From contig NZ_JAHZSV010000003.1 of assembly GCF_019457905.1 (NCBI RefSeq), forward strand, positions 248,001 to 312,000: a stretch of DNA of 64,000 nucleotides. The letters are read 5' to 3'. Source of the DNA: Flagellimonas abyssi. Lineage in GTDB: Bacteria > Bacteroidota > Bacteroidia > Flavobacteriales > Flavobacteriaceae. The notes beneath the pieces were generated by a model. The model made no database searches and had not been told where the DNA came from. It worked only from the letters and a program-made list of their open reading frames with translations. A program made the position numbers and the translations under genes. Shown here piece after piece: positions 29,219 to 37,391 of the stretch; positions within the stretch are counted from its first letter, which is position 1, and each line of letters begins with the position of its first letter.

Positions 29219-31087
29219 ATGTTTGAAAACGAGTATGATGTTATTGTAGTAGGAGGGGGACATGCCGGAGCCGAGGCAACTGCCGCGGCGGCCAACATGG
29301 GCTCCAGTACTTTGTTGGTCACAATGAACCTTCAGACTATTGGACAAATGTCCTGCAACCCTGCCATGGGTGGAATAGCCAAAGGGCAAATTGTTCGTGA
29401 GATAGATGCACTTGGAGGATATAGTGGAATGGTTACGGACAAGTCTGCCATACAGTTCAAGATGTTGAACAAATCCAAGGGGCCAGCAATGTGGAGCCCA
29501 CGAGCACAGAATGACCGTATGCGGTTTGCAGAGGAATGGCGAATGGCTTTGGAGAATACCCCAAAGGCAGATTTTTATCAGGAGATGGTCAACGGTCTGT
29601 TGATTGAAGGAGATAAGGTTGTAGGGGTAAGAACCAGTTTAGGATTAGAAATCCGTGCCAAGGCGGTAGTGCTTACCAATGGCACTTTTTTGAATGGATT
29701 GATCCATATTGGCGAGAAACAATTGGGGGGAGGTAGAGCAGGGGAAAAAGCTGCAACAGGAATAACCGAACAATTGGTTGAGCTTGGTTTTGATAGCGGA
29801 CGGATGAAAACGGGAACCCCTCCAAGGGTGGATGGGAGGTCATTGGATTATTCCAAAATGATTCCTCAACCAGGTGATGACAAACCAGAAAAGTTCTCCT
29901 ATTTGAATACATCTATTCTCCAAACACAACGTGATTGTCATATGACCCACACCAGTAAATTGGTGCACGATTTATTGCGAGAAGGGTTTGATCGTTCGCC
30001 TATGTTCAATGGTAGAATTCAAAGTTTAGGGCCACGATATTGCCCATCCATCGAGGATAAGATCAATCGATTTTCCGACAAGGATTCCCATCAAATATTC
30101 GTAGAACCAGAAGGCTGGAATACGGTGGAGGTATATGTAAACGGATTTTCCACTTCCTTGCCAGAGGACGTGCAATACAAGGCCTTGAAATCTGTAAAAG
30201 GATTTGAGCATGTAAAATTCTTTAGGCCGGGCTATGCAATCGAGTATGATTATTTTCCACCCACACAATTGAAGCATACGCTCGAAACCAAGTTGATAAA
30301 CAACCTGTATTTCGCTGGGCAAATTAATGGTACCACGGGATACGAAGAAGCAGCTTCGCAAGGTTTGATGGCCGGTATAAATGCACACTTGAAAATCAAT
30401 GAAAAGGAACCATTTATCCTAAAAAGAGATGAAGCCTATATAGGAGTTTTGGTCGATGATTTGATCACAAAAGGGACAGAAGAACCTTATCGAATGTTTA
30501 CCTCCAGAGCAGAATACCGCACTTTATTGCGACAGGATAATGCCGATTTAAGATTGACGCCAAAGGGATATGAAATAGGTCTTGCAAAAGAAGAGCGCCT
30601 TAAACGAATGGAGGAGAAGATGAGCAAATCCGATAATTTTGTCGATTTCTTTAAAAAAACCAGCTTTACTACCGATGAAATAAATCCAATTTTGGAGTCG
30701 TTGGATTCGTCTTTGGTAAAACAATCCGATAAATTGTTCAAGGTGTTTTCTAGGCCAAAAGTTACCATGGACCACATGCTTCAATTGGATTCTGTTTCAG
30801 AATTTGTAAAGGAAAATAAATTGGATACAGAGGTCTTGGAGCAGGCGGAGATTCAAGTTAAATATTCCGGTTATATTGAAAAGGAAAAGACAAATGCGGA
30901 TAAGCTACAGCGTTTGGAGAATGTCCGAATTCCGGACAACTTTGATTATTCAAAACTAAAATCACTGTCCTACGAAGCTAGGGAAAAATTGGAATCTATT
31001 CGGCCGGTTACCATATCCCAAGCATCCCGAATTAGCGGAGTTTCTCCAGCAGACATAAGTGTTCTTTTGGTGTATTTGGGGAGATAA
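29219..31087 (+). CDS. mnmG: tRNA U34 5-carboxymethylaminomethyl-modifying enzyme MnmG/GidA (622 aa)
   Basis: FAD-dependent partner of MnmE that modifies wobble U34 of several tRNAs. The N-terminal Rossmann motif VIVVGGGHAGAEATAAAANM binds FAD. QMSCNPAMGGIAKGQIVREI is the family's conserved cysteine segment, and TGTPPRVDGRSLDYS and TTGYEEAASQGLMAGINAH are further signatures. The C-terminal helical domain ends SRISGVSPADISVLLVYLG. Length matches the usual ~620-630 residues. It follows ybeY by 2 bp. It is bracketed by two parS-like palindromes, one just before the start and one 10 bp after the stop. mnmG is often origin-proximal in bacteria, in keeping with those sites. Confidence 0.97.
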   Translation: MFENEYDVIVVGGGHAGAEATAAAANMGSSTLLVTMNLQTIGQMSCNPAMGGIAKGQIVREIDALGGYSGMVTDKSAIQFKMLNKSKGPAMWSPRAQNDRMRFAEEWRMALENTPKADFYQEMVNGLLIEGDKVVGVRTSLGLEIRAKAVVLTNGTFLNGLIHIGEKQLGGGRAGEKAATGITEQLVELGFDSGRMKTGTPPRVDGRSLDYSKMIPQPGDDKPEKFSYLNTSILQTQRDCHMTHTSKLVHDLLREGFDRSPMFNGRIQSLGPRYCPSIEDKINRFSDKDSHQIFVEPEGWNTVEVYVNGFSTSLPEDVQYKALKSVKGFEHVKFFRPGYAIEYDYFPPTQLKHTLETKLINNLYFAGQINGTTGYEEAASQGLMAGINAHLKINEKEPFILKRDEAYIGVLVDDLITKGTEEPYRMFTSRAEYRTLLRQDNADLRLTPKGYEIGLAKEERLKRMEEKMSKSDNFVDFFKKTSFTTDEINPILESLDSSLVKQSDKLFKVFSRPKVTMDHMLQLDSVSEFVKENKLDTEVLEQAEIQVKYSGYIEKEKTNADKLQRLENVRIPDNFDYSKLKSLSYEAREKLESIRPVTISQASRISGVSPADISVLLVYLGR

Positions 31088-31097
31088 TCCAAAGACT

Positions 31098-31113
31098 TGT
31101 TCCACGTGGAACA
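31098..31113. other. parS-like ParB-binding site 2 (TGTTCCACGTGGAACA)
   Basis: A perfect 16-bp palindrome and an exact match to the parS consensus TGTTnCACGTGnAACA. It is intergenic, 10 bp after the mnmG stop, and the best of the four candidates in the window. Confidence 0.82.
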
Positions 31114-31185
31114 CAATTTTTTGTTTTTCGCTTATATACAAATGGCTCAGTTTTTGATTTCATTTTTGGCATAACACTAGGCCAG

Positions 31186-31731
31186 ATGAAACGATTTTTA
31201 CCAACCATTTTTGTTTTGGTCCTTTTGAGTTCCTGTATTCCGTTACGGATTGCTCCAAACATAAAGGACTATAAATTGATCGAAGGCAAACGATTTAAAA
31301 AGGGACTTCCAAAGAAAAGTGTCTTTGTTTTTGAAGACCCGAAAGACGCGAACGAATTTTACGATTACATCAATACAAAGTTTCAACTCGACGATTATTA
31401 TGTAGATGTGCAGGTTCCCTTTTTGGTCAGTGGCAATACTTTTTACTTTTCGTTTTACGAGGTTGAAATTCCGACGAAGACCATAAACCTAATTCCGCTG
31501 GCTTTGGATGTGGCGTTAAGCAAATCGGCCGATATGGACCCGATTCTTGAAGATGCTTATGCCACACGTGTTGGAAACTGGTACATTGCCCTGGAAGTTT
31601 TTAGTGACACAGAAGAGGATTGTTTATCTGAAGATTCAATTTCAAGAGAAATGGTTTTGTCCTATCTTCGGGAATTGAAAAACGAATATTTGACAACCGA
31701 TAACTATAATGAAGTTGTTTTTAAAAACTAA
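31186..31731 (+). CDS. Putative lipoprotein of unknown function (181 aa)
   Basis: The N-terminus MKRFLPTIFVLVLLSSCIPL is a lipoprotein signal peptide with the lipobox LSSC at about residues 14-17. The mature part has mixed alpha/beta composition (FVFEDPKDANEFYDYIN, FLVSGNTFYFSFYEVEIP) and no motif I recognise. The gene overlaps the following methyltransferase gene by 23 bp, so the two are probably co-translated. The set mnmG, lipoprotein, methyltransferase and OmpH-like protein looks like a conserved flavobacterial neighbourhood, but it does not reveal a function. Confidence 0.8.
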   Translation: MKRFLPTIFVLVLLSSCIPLRIAPNIKDYKLIEGKRFKKGLPKKSVFVFEDPKDANEFYDYINTKFQLDDYYVDVQVPFLVSGNTFYFSFYEVEIPTKTINLIPLALDVALSKSADMDPILEDAYATRVGNWYIALEVFSDTEEDCLSEDSISREMVLSYLRELKNEYLTTDNYNEVVFKN

Positions 31732-32539
31732 AGACTTTTCTGTTTCCGGAGAACAGTTTGAATTGCATTGGGACGAAGAATTGGATATGCTAGTGACCCA
31801 ACCGCAACCCGAGAATTTGGCTTCTTACTACGAAAGCGAAGACTATATTTCCCATACAGACTCCAAATCTTCCTTCACGGACCGGCTTTATCAATCAGTA
31901 AAAGCTAAAAATCTTAAAAATAAGATTCAAATCATTGAAAATCAATTAGATGGGACAAAAAATCTTCTCGATTTGGGTGCGGGAACCGGTGATTTTTTGA
32001 TTGCGGCCCAAAATTCAGATTTTCAAGTAACGGGTGTGGAGCCAAATCACAAAGCAAGAAAACTTGCGGAGCAGAAAGGAATCCGACTATCTTCAAATGT
32101 AGAGGATGTAGCCGGACAAAAATTCCAGGCCATCACCCTTTGGCATGTTCTCGAGCATTTGCCCAATTTGAAAGAGCAGATAGAAACCTTGGTCCAACTA
32201 TTGGAAGAGGAGGGTGTCTTGGTGATTGCCGTCCCCAACTTTAAATCCTATGATGCCAAACACTATTCATCCCATTGGGCGGCTTTTGACGTTCCAAGAC
32301 ACCTTTGGCATTTTTCAAAAACATCCATTTCCAAACTTTTTGCCCCACATCAAATGGAAGTGGTAAAAAGTCAACCGATGTGGTTCGATGCTTTTTATGT
32401 ATCAATGCTTTCAGAAAAGTATCGAGGAAACAAACTGTACCTAGTTAGCGCATTTTTTGTGGGATTGTGGTCCAATCTCAAAGCCATCTTTACCAAAGAG
32501 CATTCTTCGTTGATCTACATTCTAAAAAAGAAGAAATAA
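31709..32539 (+). CDS. Class I SAM-dependent methyltransferase (276 aa)
   Basis: Motif I for S-adenosylmethionine binding is clear: LLDLGAGTGDFLIAA at about residues 90-104, followed by VTGVEPNHKARKLA (acidic residue after strand beta 2) and AITLWHVLEHLPN (motif IV). HALHW-like loops typical of Methyltransf_23 proteins follow (FDVPRHLWHFS). The N-terminal ~80 residues (HWDEELDMLVTQPQPENL) form a short cap. The substrate is unknown; such enzymes act on small molecules, lipids or glycans. The start overlaps the lipoprotein gene by 23 bp. Confidence 0.88.
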   Translation: MKLFLKTKDFSVSGEQFELHWDEELDMLVTQPQPENLASYYESEDYISHTDSKSSFTDRLYQSVKAKNLKNKIQIIENQLDGTKNLLDLGAGTGDFLIAAQNSDFQVTGVEPNHKARKLAEQKGIRLSSNVEDVAGQKFQAITLWHVLEHLPNLKEQIETLVQLLEEEGVLVIAVPNFKSYDAKHYSSHWAAFDVPRHLWHFSKTSISKLFAPHQMEVVKSQPMWFDAFYVSMLSEKYRGNKLYLVSAFFVGLWSNLKAIFTKEHSSLIYILKKKK

Positions 32540-32750
32540 ACGATTTTGAGAGACGCTGTCGAACGAATCCGCCTTTGGATGCACAATCATATCAAACCAA
32601 AGAGAACCGCCCAAATCGGCTTGTTTCTGAGCGCCGACAAAATAAGTGCAACAAATACCGTTGTGTATTTCCATAGAAAACATTTATGGTTCGGTGAAGC
32701 CTGTTCTTTACATCACAAAAACTTAATAAGCGCTTTTCCAAAAGCTTTTC

Positions 32751-32758
32751 TATTTTTG
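32751..32758 (+). promoter_or_regulatory. -7 box (TATTTTTG) upstream of the OmpH-like gene
   Basis: Exact TAnnTTTG match, 21 bp before the ATG, in a 240-bp intergenic region that shows no other feature and no convincing reading frame. Confidence 0.4.
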
Positions 32759-32779
32759 CGCATCTATAAAAAGTAAAAG

Positions 32780-33286
32780 ATGAAAAAATTAGTAGTGCTT
32801 GCAATTGCCATTACAGCAATGTCGTGTCAGCAAAACAAAATTGGATATGTGGACAGCGTAAAAATCATGGACGAGTATCAAGAAAAAGTTGATGTGGAGG
32901 CCAAGTTCCAAAAAAAGGCGGAAACCATGGGCAGAAAACGTGACAGTATCTCACAAGCGTTCCAAATGGAATTGCAGGAATTCCAAGGCAAGGCACAAAG
33001 CCTGTCCCAGCAAAACGCACAAGAGCAATATTCAGAATTGCAACAACGGGGACAGCGCATCGGCCAGCAATTACAGCAAGAAGAGCAACAGTTGCAACTG
33101 ACCAGCCAAGAACAAATGGACTCTTTGGTTAAGAAGGTGAAAAAAGAAATCAGAGCTTACGGAAAAGATAATGGCTACACCTATATTCTTGGTGGAGGCG
33201 AAGGTGGTTCTGTGATCTATGGTGACGAAGCAAAAGATGTTACGGATGCCATCCTGAAGATTTTGAACGATAAGTACGAGAATTAA
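32780..33286 (+). CDS. OmpH/Skp-family periplasmic chaperone-like lipoprotein (168 aa)
   Basis: The signal sequence MKKLVVLAIAITAMSCQQNK has a lipobox-like MSC at residues 14-16. The mature protein opens IGYVDSVKIMDEYQEK, the start of the Skp/OmpH core, and continues as a long Gln-rich coiled coil (about 45-125) before returning to a beta segment (YTYILGGGEGGSVIYGDEA). Skp-type trimers hold unfolded outer-membrane proteins in the periplasm. The lipid anchor and high Gln content differ from the soluble E. coli protein. Several such paralogues per genome are usual in Bacteroidota. A terminator follows. Confidence 0.88.
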   Translation: MKKLVVLAIAITAMSCQQNKIGYVDSVKIMDEYQEKVDVEAKFQKKAETMGRKRDSISQAFQMELQEFQGKAQSLSQQNAQEQYSELQQRGQRIGQQLQQEEQQLQLTSQEQMDSLVKKVKKEIRAYGKDNGYTYILGGGEGGSVIYGDEAKDVTDAILKILNDKYEN

Positions 33287-33315
33287 TACACTCGGTACAT
33301 TCAATACATTGATGG

Positions 33316-33342
33316 AGCCCACTCTTTAGAGTGGGTTTTTTG
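33316..33342. terminator. Bidirectional terminator between OmpH-like and DoxX-like genes
   Basis: Perfect 8-bp stem CCCACTCT with AGAGTGGG, 2-base loop, followed by TTTTTTTGTTTT. It lies between convergent genes. Confidence 0.88.
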
Positions 33343-33344
33343 TT

Positions 33345-33794
33345 TTACCTAATTGAAGCAAAGTAAACCCATAGCATAAAAAAGAACTGCAACGGGACAC
33401 GGAACCATAGGTAGTGTATTCCCGGTCCATTCATTTCCCCTGTTTGGTAGTCGATTTCTTCAAGGGCCGCTTTGATGTTGGCTGGAAGAATCAAAATAAA
33501 AAATGCAATCAACAAACAAGCCGTTTGTTTTTGATATTGAGGCAGCAAAAAGCCAATAGCGAAGAGAACTTCCATAATTCCGGTGATAAGCACAACTGCC
33601 TTTTTAAAAGGGATAAAGGAAGGAACCATGGCCTCCATTCCCTGCATAAAAGCAAAATGTCCAATAGCGGTGAACACCAACATGCAGGACATGGCAATCC
33701 TGCCGGCTAATTGAAGTTCCCAATTCCTTTTAAAGACTTTTAAAAGTAATGTTGACACTACATAGGTGCCAACAAGCACAATGAGAGGTTTCAT
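33345..33794 (-). CDS. DoxX-like four-TM membrane protein (149 aa)
   Basis: Four hydrophobic segments span the protein (LIVLVGTYVVSTLLLKVF; LAGRIAMSCMLVFTAIGHFA; VVLITGIMEVLFAIGFLL; CLLIAFFILILPANIKAA), with the GHFAFMQGMEAMVP loop seen in DoxX-like proteins. The function is unknown; relatives have been linked to quinone or redox-related roles. I chose the ATG at 33,794 because the open frame upstream (to 33,830) adds 12 residues that break the first helix pattern. It lies 3' of the Crp-family regulator gene on the same strand and may be co-transcribed with it. Confidence 0.75.
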   Translation of the reverse strand: MKPLIVLVGTYVVSTLLLKVFKRNWELQLAGRIAMSCMLVFTAIGHFAFMQGMEAMVPSFIPFKKAVVLITGIMEVLFAIGFLLPQYQKQTACLLIAFFILILPANIKAALEEIDYQTGEMNGPGIHYLWFRVPLQFFFMLWVYFASIR

Positions 33795-33845
33795 CTTTTT
33801 TAGGCAAAAATCCAACATTACCACTGGCAAGTCAATGAACCTAGG

Positions 33846-34412
33846 TTAAGAAATACGCCTGCGGATACGGCTCAGGGCCTGTGGGGTAACACCAATGTAT
33901 GAAGCAATATATTTTAAGGGAATTTCACGAAGTAGCTCGGGGCGTTCTTCAAAAAGGTTGAGATAGCGCTGTTCGGCACTATCCCGCAGAAGGGAAAGCT
34001 CTCGCTTTGATTTTTTCAAGAAAAGCTCCTCGCTGGCCTTTCTTCCGATCAAGTTCCCTATGCTGGAAGATGCATAAACCTCCTGAAGTTCCTTATGGCC
34101 AAGACGCCAAAGTGTTGTATCGGTAATCGTTTCCACCGTATATTCAGATGGTTTTTGGGTGAGGAAAGAGTCGTATGCGCTAACAAAAGCCCCATTGAAA
34201 ACAAAACCAAAAGTGAGGTTCCCATCTTCTTTGGGAATGTAAAGGCGAACAATCCCTTTTTCAATAAAGGACAGATGATTTTCCACCTTGCCCGCTTCAA
34301 CCAACTTACTTTTTTTAGGGAATTCATGTCGGTTCAATTTTGATGAAAAAATTTCCCAATCGGCTCTTGAAATACCGAATTCCGATTCGAAATATTGTCT
34401 GATTTTTTCCAA
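33846..34412 (-). CDS. Crp/Fnr-family transcriptional regulator (188 aa)
   Basis: An N-terminal cyclic-nucleotide-binding-like beta-roll (about 20-120: SKLVEAGKVENHLSFIEKG, VRLYIPKEDGNLTFGF) is followed by a helical linker and a short C-terminal helix-turn-helix (IPLKYIASYIGVTPQALSRI, residues about 163-182). The phosphate-binding cassette typical of true cAMP binders is not evident, as usual for this Bacteroidota subgroup. In this family the HTH sequence YIASYIGVTPQALSRIRR is highly conserved. The operon neighbours, DoxX-like membrane proteins on both sides, are candidate targets, which is inference. Confidence 0.9.
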   Translation of the reverse strand: MEKIRQYFESEFGISRADWEIFSSKLNRHEFPKKSKLVEAGKVENHLSFIEKGIVRLYIPKEDGNLTFGFVFNGAFVSAYDSFLTQKPSEYTVETITDTTLWRLGHKELQEVYASSSIGNLIGRKASEELFLKKSKRELSLLRDSAEQRYLNLFEERPELLREIPLKYIASYIGVTPQALSRIRRRIS

Positions 34413-34424
34413 ATCGTCAGTACG

Positions 34425-35000
34425 TTAAGGTTTACTTTTTTTATACGAGAAAATCATAAAGGAACCAAAACCAATTTCTATAATTGAGCCTGATAGGGCA
34501 GAAACGGCAGGGGAAGCCTTCAGAATAAACAGCACAAATGAAGCTGCACCCAACATACCGCCCAAGACCCAATACGTTTTGATGCCATAAAGCGTAGTGA
34601 ACGTTAAATACCTTCCACCAATGATCAACAACATGCCCTGAAAAAACCAAGCGTGGTTCTGTAACGATAGGAGCAACGCCAGGGGAATGCACATCAACAT
34701 AAAAATTGTTCCCTCCAAAGCTAGTTTGCCCAAGGCATTGTTTGGGGAATGACTTGTAGGAACACCTATAAGCTTGGCCAGCAACAACCCTAAAGGATGA
34801 ATGAGCATACCGCCAAAAAACAAGGTCCAAACAGCGATTTGAGACGTAACGGACAAGGCCACCAAAGCGGCAGCCATCCAAACCGTTCCGGAAACTAAAA
34901 CTCCCAAAGAACCATCTGCATAGCTTTTGCGCAAATCGGCCTGTGCAGCCGAAATGGAATCAACGGAAGTTCCCGCTGTATTTTGTTCTTGTTCGTTCAT
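34425..35000 (-). CDS. Multi-pass membrane protein of unknown function (191 aa, DUF7010-like)
   Basis: About six hydrophobic segments follow a polar N-terminus (LGVLVSGTVWMAAALVALSV; IAVWTLFFGGMLIHPLGLLL; FMLMCIPLALLLSL; GMLLIIGGRYLTFTTLYGI; GGMLGAASFVLFIL). I place the start at the ATG at 35,000 (MNEQEQNTAG). It overlaps the stop of the upstream 60-aa gene by four bases (ATGA), a usual coupling arrangement. The longer open frame to 35,078 would overlap that gene by 82 bp. The resemblance to DUF7010 is from memory and weak. No catalytic motif is visible. Confidence 0.65.
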   Translation of the reverse strand: MNEQEQNTAGTSVDSISAAQADLRKSYADGSLGVLVSGTVWMAAALVALSVTSQIAVWTLFFGGMLIHPLGLLLAKLIGVPTSHSPNNALGKLALEGTIFMLMCIPLALLLSLQNHAWFFQGMLLIIGGRYLTFTTLYGIKTYWVLGGMLGAASFVLFILKASPAVSALSGSIIEIGFGSFMIFSYKKSKP

Positions 35001-35179
35001 TTTTTGGATTTTTTCTTGTTGCCGATCATTACTAAAGCCATGGCGATAATTAGTAAAATATTGGAAACCATGCCCCAAATTTCACCATTTCCGTTTTTCA
35101 ATTCTATCAGATTAATGACAAAAAGTACTAGACTAATCACTATGACCACTAAAGGAGCAATCGCTTTTTTCCCGAACAT
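34997..35179 (-). CDS. Small two-TM membrane protein (60 aa)
   Basis: MFGKKAIAPLVVIVISLVLF forms a first transmembrane helix and IWGMVSNILLIIAMALVMIG a second, with a lysine-rich cytoplasmic end (NKKKSKK). It lies between two co-directional genes with a 2-bp gap upstream and an ATGA overlap downstream. That tight packing is the main reason to believe it is real. Function unknown. Confidence 0.7.
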   Translation of the reverse strand: MFGKKAIAPLVVIVISLVLFVINLIELKNGNGEIWGMVSNILLIIAMALVMIGNKKKSKK

Positions 35180-35181
35180 GA

Positions 35182-35637
35182 TTACATTTTAAGTTCTATA
35201 TCGAGCTGTCGGCCCTCTTCCTTGGCCCTATTGTCCATTCGGGCCCCCATGGCCAGCCCCATGGACATGCCTACGGGCAGTCCAATACCCAAAAACGCCA
35301 TATTTCCCAAACTAAGCCCCAAGGCAGCACCAATGGGCAGGCCAAAAACCGTCATGCCCAGAACAAACCATGTTTTTCTAAAATAGTTTATGGGTACGAT
35401 TTTGAGTTTCTGAGCCAACATTCCTACAATTTTTGATTGTTCTTTTCGGATAGCGTTGCGCAATGTTTTACCAGAATCGGTAATCGAATTCAATTGTGTT
35501 ATGTGCTTGTTGATGACCAACTCGATTTCTTCCGGCAGTTTCTTTTTTTTGATTTCAACGATCAATCGTTCGAATTGCCCATAGGCAAGTTTGGTTTTGT
35601 CGGATAGTTCTGGACGCTGGATAGGTTCTAGGATCAT
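35182..35637 (-). CDS. Hypothetical protein with glycine-rich C-terminal membrane region (151 aa)
   Basis: A helical, charged N-terminal half (about 1-85: LAYGQFERLIVEIKKKKL) is followed by two hydrophobic glycine-rich segments (WFVLGMTVFGLPIGAALGLS; LGIGLPVGMSMGLAMGARMD), which look like packed transmembrane helices. The family is not recognised. It is 2 bp from the 60-aa gene and 12 bp from the DoxX-like gene, so it belongs to the same transcription unit. Confidence 0.68.
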   Translation of the reverse strand: MILEPIQRPELSDKTKLAYGQFERLIVEIKKKKLPEEIELVINKHITQLNSITDSGKTLRNAIRKEQSKIVGMLAQKLKIVPINYFRKTWFVLGMTVFGLPIGAALGLSLGNMAFLGIGLPVGMSMGLAMGARMDNRAKEEGRQLDIELKM

Positions 35638-35649
35638 GCTGGGAAGGTT

Positions 35650-36045
35650 TTATTGCATCAGATATACCAAAAAAATGGTCGGGATCAAATATACCACGAT
35701 GGTTTGCGCCCCTACATAATCCTTGGCCACACGCTGTCCCAGCAAAAGCATCAACAAAGTCACCGCAGAAATAACGGCTCCATAAAAACCATAATTGCTC
35801 TCGCCATCAACAGCTATTTGAAAAATACCGACTCCGCAGAGTATGCCGGACAACATTTCCAGTATCAAAACAATACCTAAAAGCAAAGGAACCGAGCCCT
35901 TGAAAATAGACTTGGAAAAATGCCCGGTCAGCCAACCAAGATTGCCTTTCCAATCCAGGAGTTTGTCGATTCCGCTCTGTAAAAAAGTAATGGTAAGGAA
36001 TGCCAGCAGTAGAATTTCCGTGGCATTTGAAAATAATTCATTCAT
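35650..36045 (-). CDS. DoxX-like four-TM membrane protein (131 aa)
   Basis: Four hydrophobic segments (ILLLAFLTITFLQSGIDKLL; VPLLLGIVLILEMLSGILCG; GFYGAVISAVTLLMLLLGQR; TIVVYLIPTIFLVYLM) with the SGIDKLLDWKGNLGWLTGHF loop of DoxX-type proteins. Function is not established. It starts 12 bp after the stop of the delta-prime gene, in the same orientation. Confidence 0.72.
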   Translation of the reverse strand: MNELFSNATEILLLAFLTITFLQSGIDKLLDWKGNLGWLTGHFSKSIFKGSVPLLLGIVLILEMLSGILCGVGIFQIAVDGESNYGFYGAVISAVTLLMLLLGQRVAKDYVGAQTIVVYLIPTIFLVYLMQ

Positions 36046-36057
36046 GGTCAGTTTTAT

Positions 36058-37209
36058 TTAATCGGCCTTGGCATGCAAGAGCCGTGTAAGTTTTATGGAC
36101 AAATCCGTGAAGATCAACTTGGAATTTCCGTTGCGTTCCACGTGAAAAATGGCTTGCTCCAACTCCTTTACAATATCCAAAATATTGTTTTCATGTACAA
36201 AGGGAGCAAATTTTTTCAGGTCAAAACCCTCCATGTGAACTTTGGCATGTACAAGTTCGTTGGCCTTGTAGTTGAGCAAAAGGGCCTGCCGCATCATGGT
36301 AAGGCAATAGTTCAGGAACTTTTTTTGAACCTCGCGCCCCGTTTTGGATACCTCATCGCTCCACAAGATCAATTCTTGGATGGCACCCTTGTTTCCCTTG
36401 GCCTTAAAAGCACTGCGCACCCACTGTACGAACCAACGCTCAAAAACGAGATCTTCCGAATCCTTGTTCAAGAGATCTAAGGCTTTATTGAAATTTCCGT
36501 TTGCCTCAAGGGCTATGGTGAGTGCCTCTGTCTGTGATACGCCCCTGAGCAAAAGTTCATCGGTAATAGCCTGCTCCGCCAAAGGAGGGAAATTTAGAAT
36601 TTGGCAACGGGAACGGATCGTATTGATGATCTGTTCCTCTTCCTCTGCCAAAAGAAGCAATACCGTTTTGTCCGGTGGTTCCTCGATCAATTTTAAAAGT
36701 TTATTGGCCGCGGAGGTGTTCATTTTTTCCGCCATCCAAACAATGAGAATCTTATATCCGCCTTCATAGGATTTCAATGAAAGCTTCTTTACCATATCTT
36801 GGGCTTCATCCACCCCGATCTGGCCCTGCTTTTTTTCGATGCCGATGTGCCGGTACCAGTCAAACAAGTTGCCATAGGGCTGTTCCTTCACAAATTGTCG
36901 CCATTCCACCAAATAGTGGTCGCTTACTGCATGCGATTTTACCTTATCCGAATTGGAAACCGGAAAAGCAAAATGTAGGTCAGGGTGTGTCAAAGAGTTG
37001 CATTTGGTATTGCAAACCGTGTTCTCCCCATCATTTTCACCACCCGTATTGCCGCACAGCAAATATTGTGCATAGGCCAAAGCCATACAGAGCACCCCGG
37101 AACCCTCGGGACCAACAAATAGCTGCGCATGGGCAACCCTGCCTGTCTCAGCGGTCGTCACCAAATGGTTTTTGATGTGTTCCAGCCCTAAAACGTTTTT
37201 AAAAAGCAT
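36058..37209 (-). CDS. holB: DNA polymerase III subunit delta prime (383 aa)
   Basis: Clamp-loader subunit. The order of motifs is typical: VLGLEHIKNHLVTTAETGRV, HAQLFVGPEGSG in the P-loop position, HPDLHFAFP, DEAQDMVKKLSLKSYEG, AANKLLKLIEEPP and TIRSRCQILNFPPL (SRC motif). The P-loop lacks the lysine of Walker A, as expected for delta prime, which does not hydrolyse ATP. I chose the ATG at 37,209 rather than 37,224. A TATCTTTG box lies between them, and MLFKNVLG matches the family start. A parS-like sequence lies in its C-terminal coding part (FHVERNG). Confidence 0.9.
   Translation of the reverse strand: MLFKNVLGLEHIKNHLVTTAETGRVAHAQLFVGPEGSGVLCMALAYAQYLLCGNTGGENDGENTVCNTKCNSLTHPDLHFAFPVSNSDKVKSHAVSDHYLVEWRQFVKEQPYGNLFDWYRHIGIEKKQGQIGVDEAQDMVKKLSLKSYEGGYKILIVWMAEKMNTSAANKLLKLIEEPPDKTVLLLLAEEEEQIINTIRSRCQILNFPPLAEQAITDELLLRGVSQTEALTIALEANGNFNKALDLLNKDSEDLVFERWFVQWVRSAFKAKGNKGAIQELILWSDEVSKTGREVQKKFLNYCLTMMRQALLLNYKANELVHAKVHMEGFDLKKFAPFVHENNILDIVKELEQAIFHVERNGNSKLIFTDLSIKLTRLLHAKAD
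36134..36149. other. parS-like site 3 (CGTTCCACGTGAAAAA)
   Basis: Matches 14 of 16 positions of TGTTCCACGTGAAACA, inside holB. Weaker than the mnmG-flanking sites, but with a full TTCCACGTGAAA core. Confidence 0.4.
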
Positions 37210-37213
37210 GACC

Positions 37214-37221
37214 CAAAGATA
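37214..37221 (-). promoter_or_regulatory. -7 box (TATCTTTG) abutting the holB start
   Basis: Exact TAnnTTTG match on the minus strand, ending 4 bp before the ATG at 37,209. It implies a leaderless or nearly leaderless mRNA. Confidence 0.45.
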
Positions 37222-37358
37222 CATTTTTAAGTGTTGAAGTTTTGCAGGACAGGTTAGACTGATTCATTGCGGGTTTAACATATCAAACCGAAAAGGTTAA
37301 AAAGAGATAAACTTTGAAATAAAAGGCCCGTCAAACCGAGGAAAATGCAGGAAATCTT

Positions 37359-37366
37359 TACATTTG
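37359..37366 (+). promoter_or_regulatory. -7 box (TACATTTG) upstream of pgk
   Basis: Exact TAnnTTTG match, 25 bp before the pgk ATG. The 167-bp region between holB and pgk holds no other feature I can support. Confidence 0.5.
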
Positions 37367-37391
37367 AAACTCTCAAAAAAGAACACATTAC

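Noticed and set aside
32546-32776. 76-codon plus-strand frame between the methyltransferase and OmpH-like genes
   Set aside because: No domain or signal, odd composition, and it runs through the -7 box of the next gene.
36058-37209. Loss of the Walker A lysine in delta prime as a defect
   Set aside because: Delta-prime subunits normally lack an active ATPase site.
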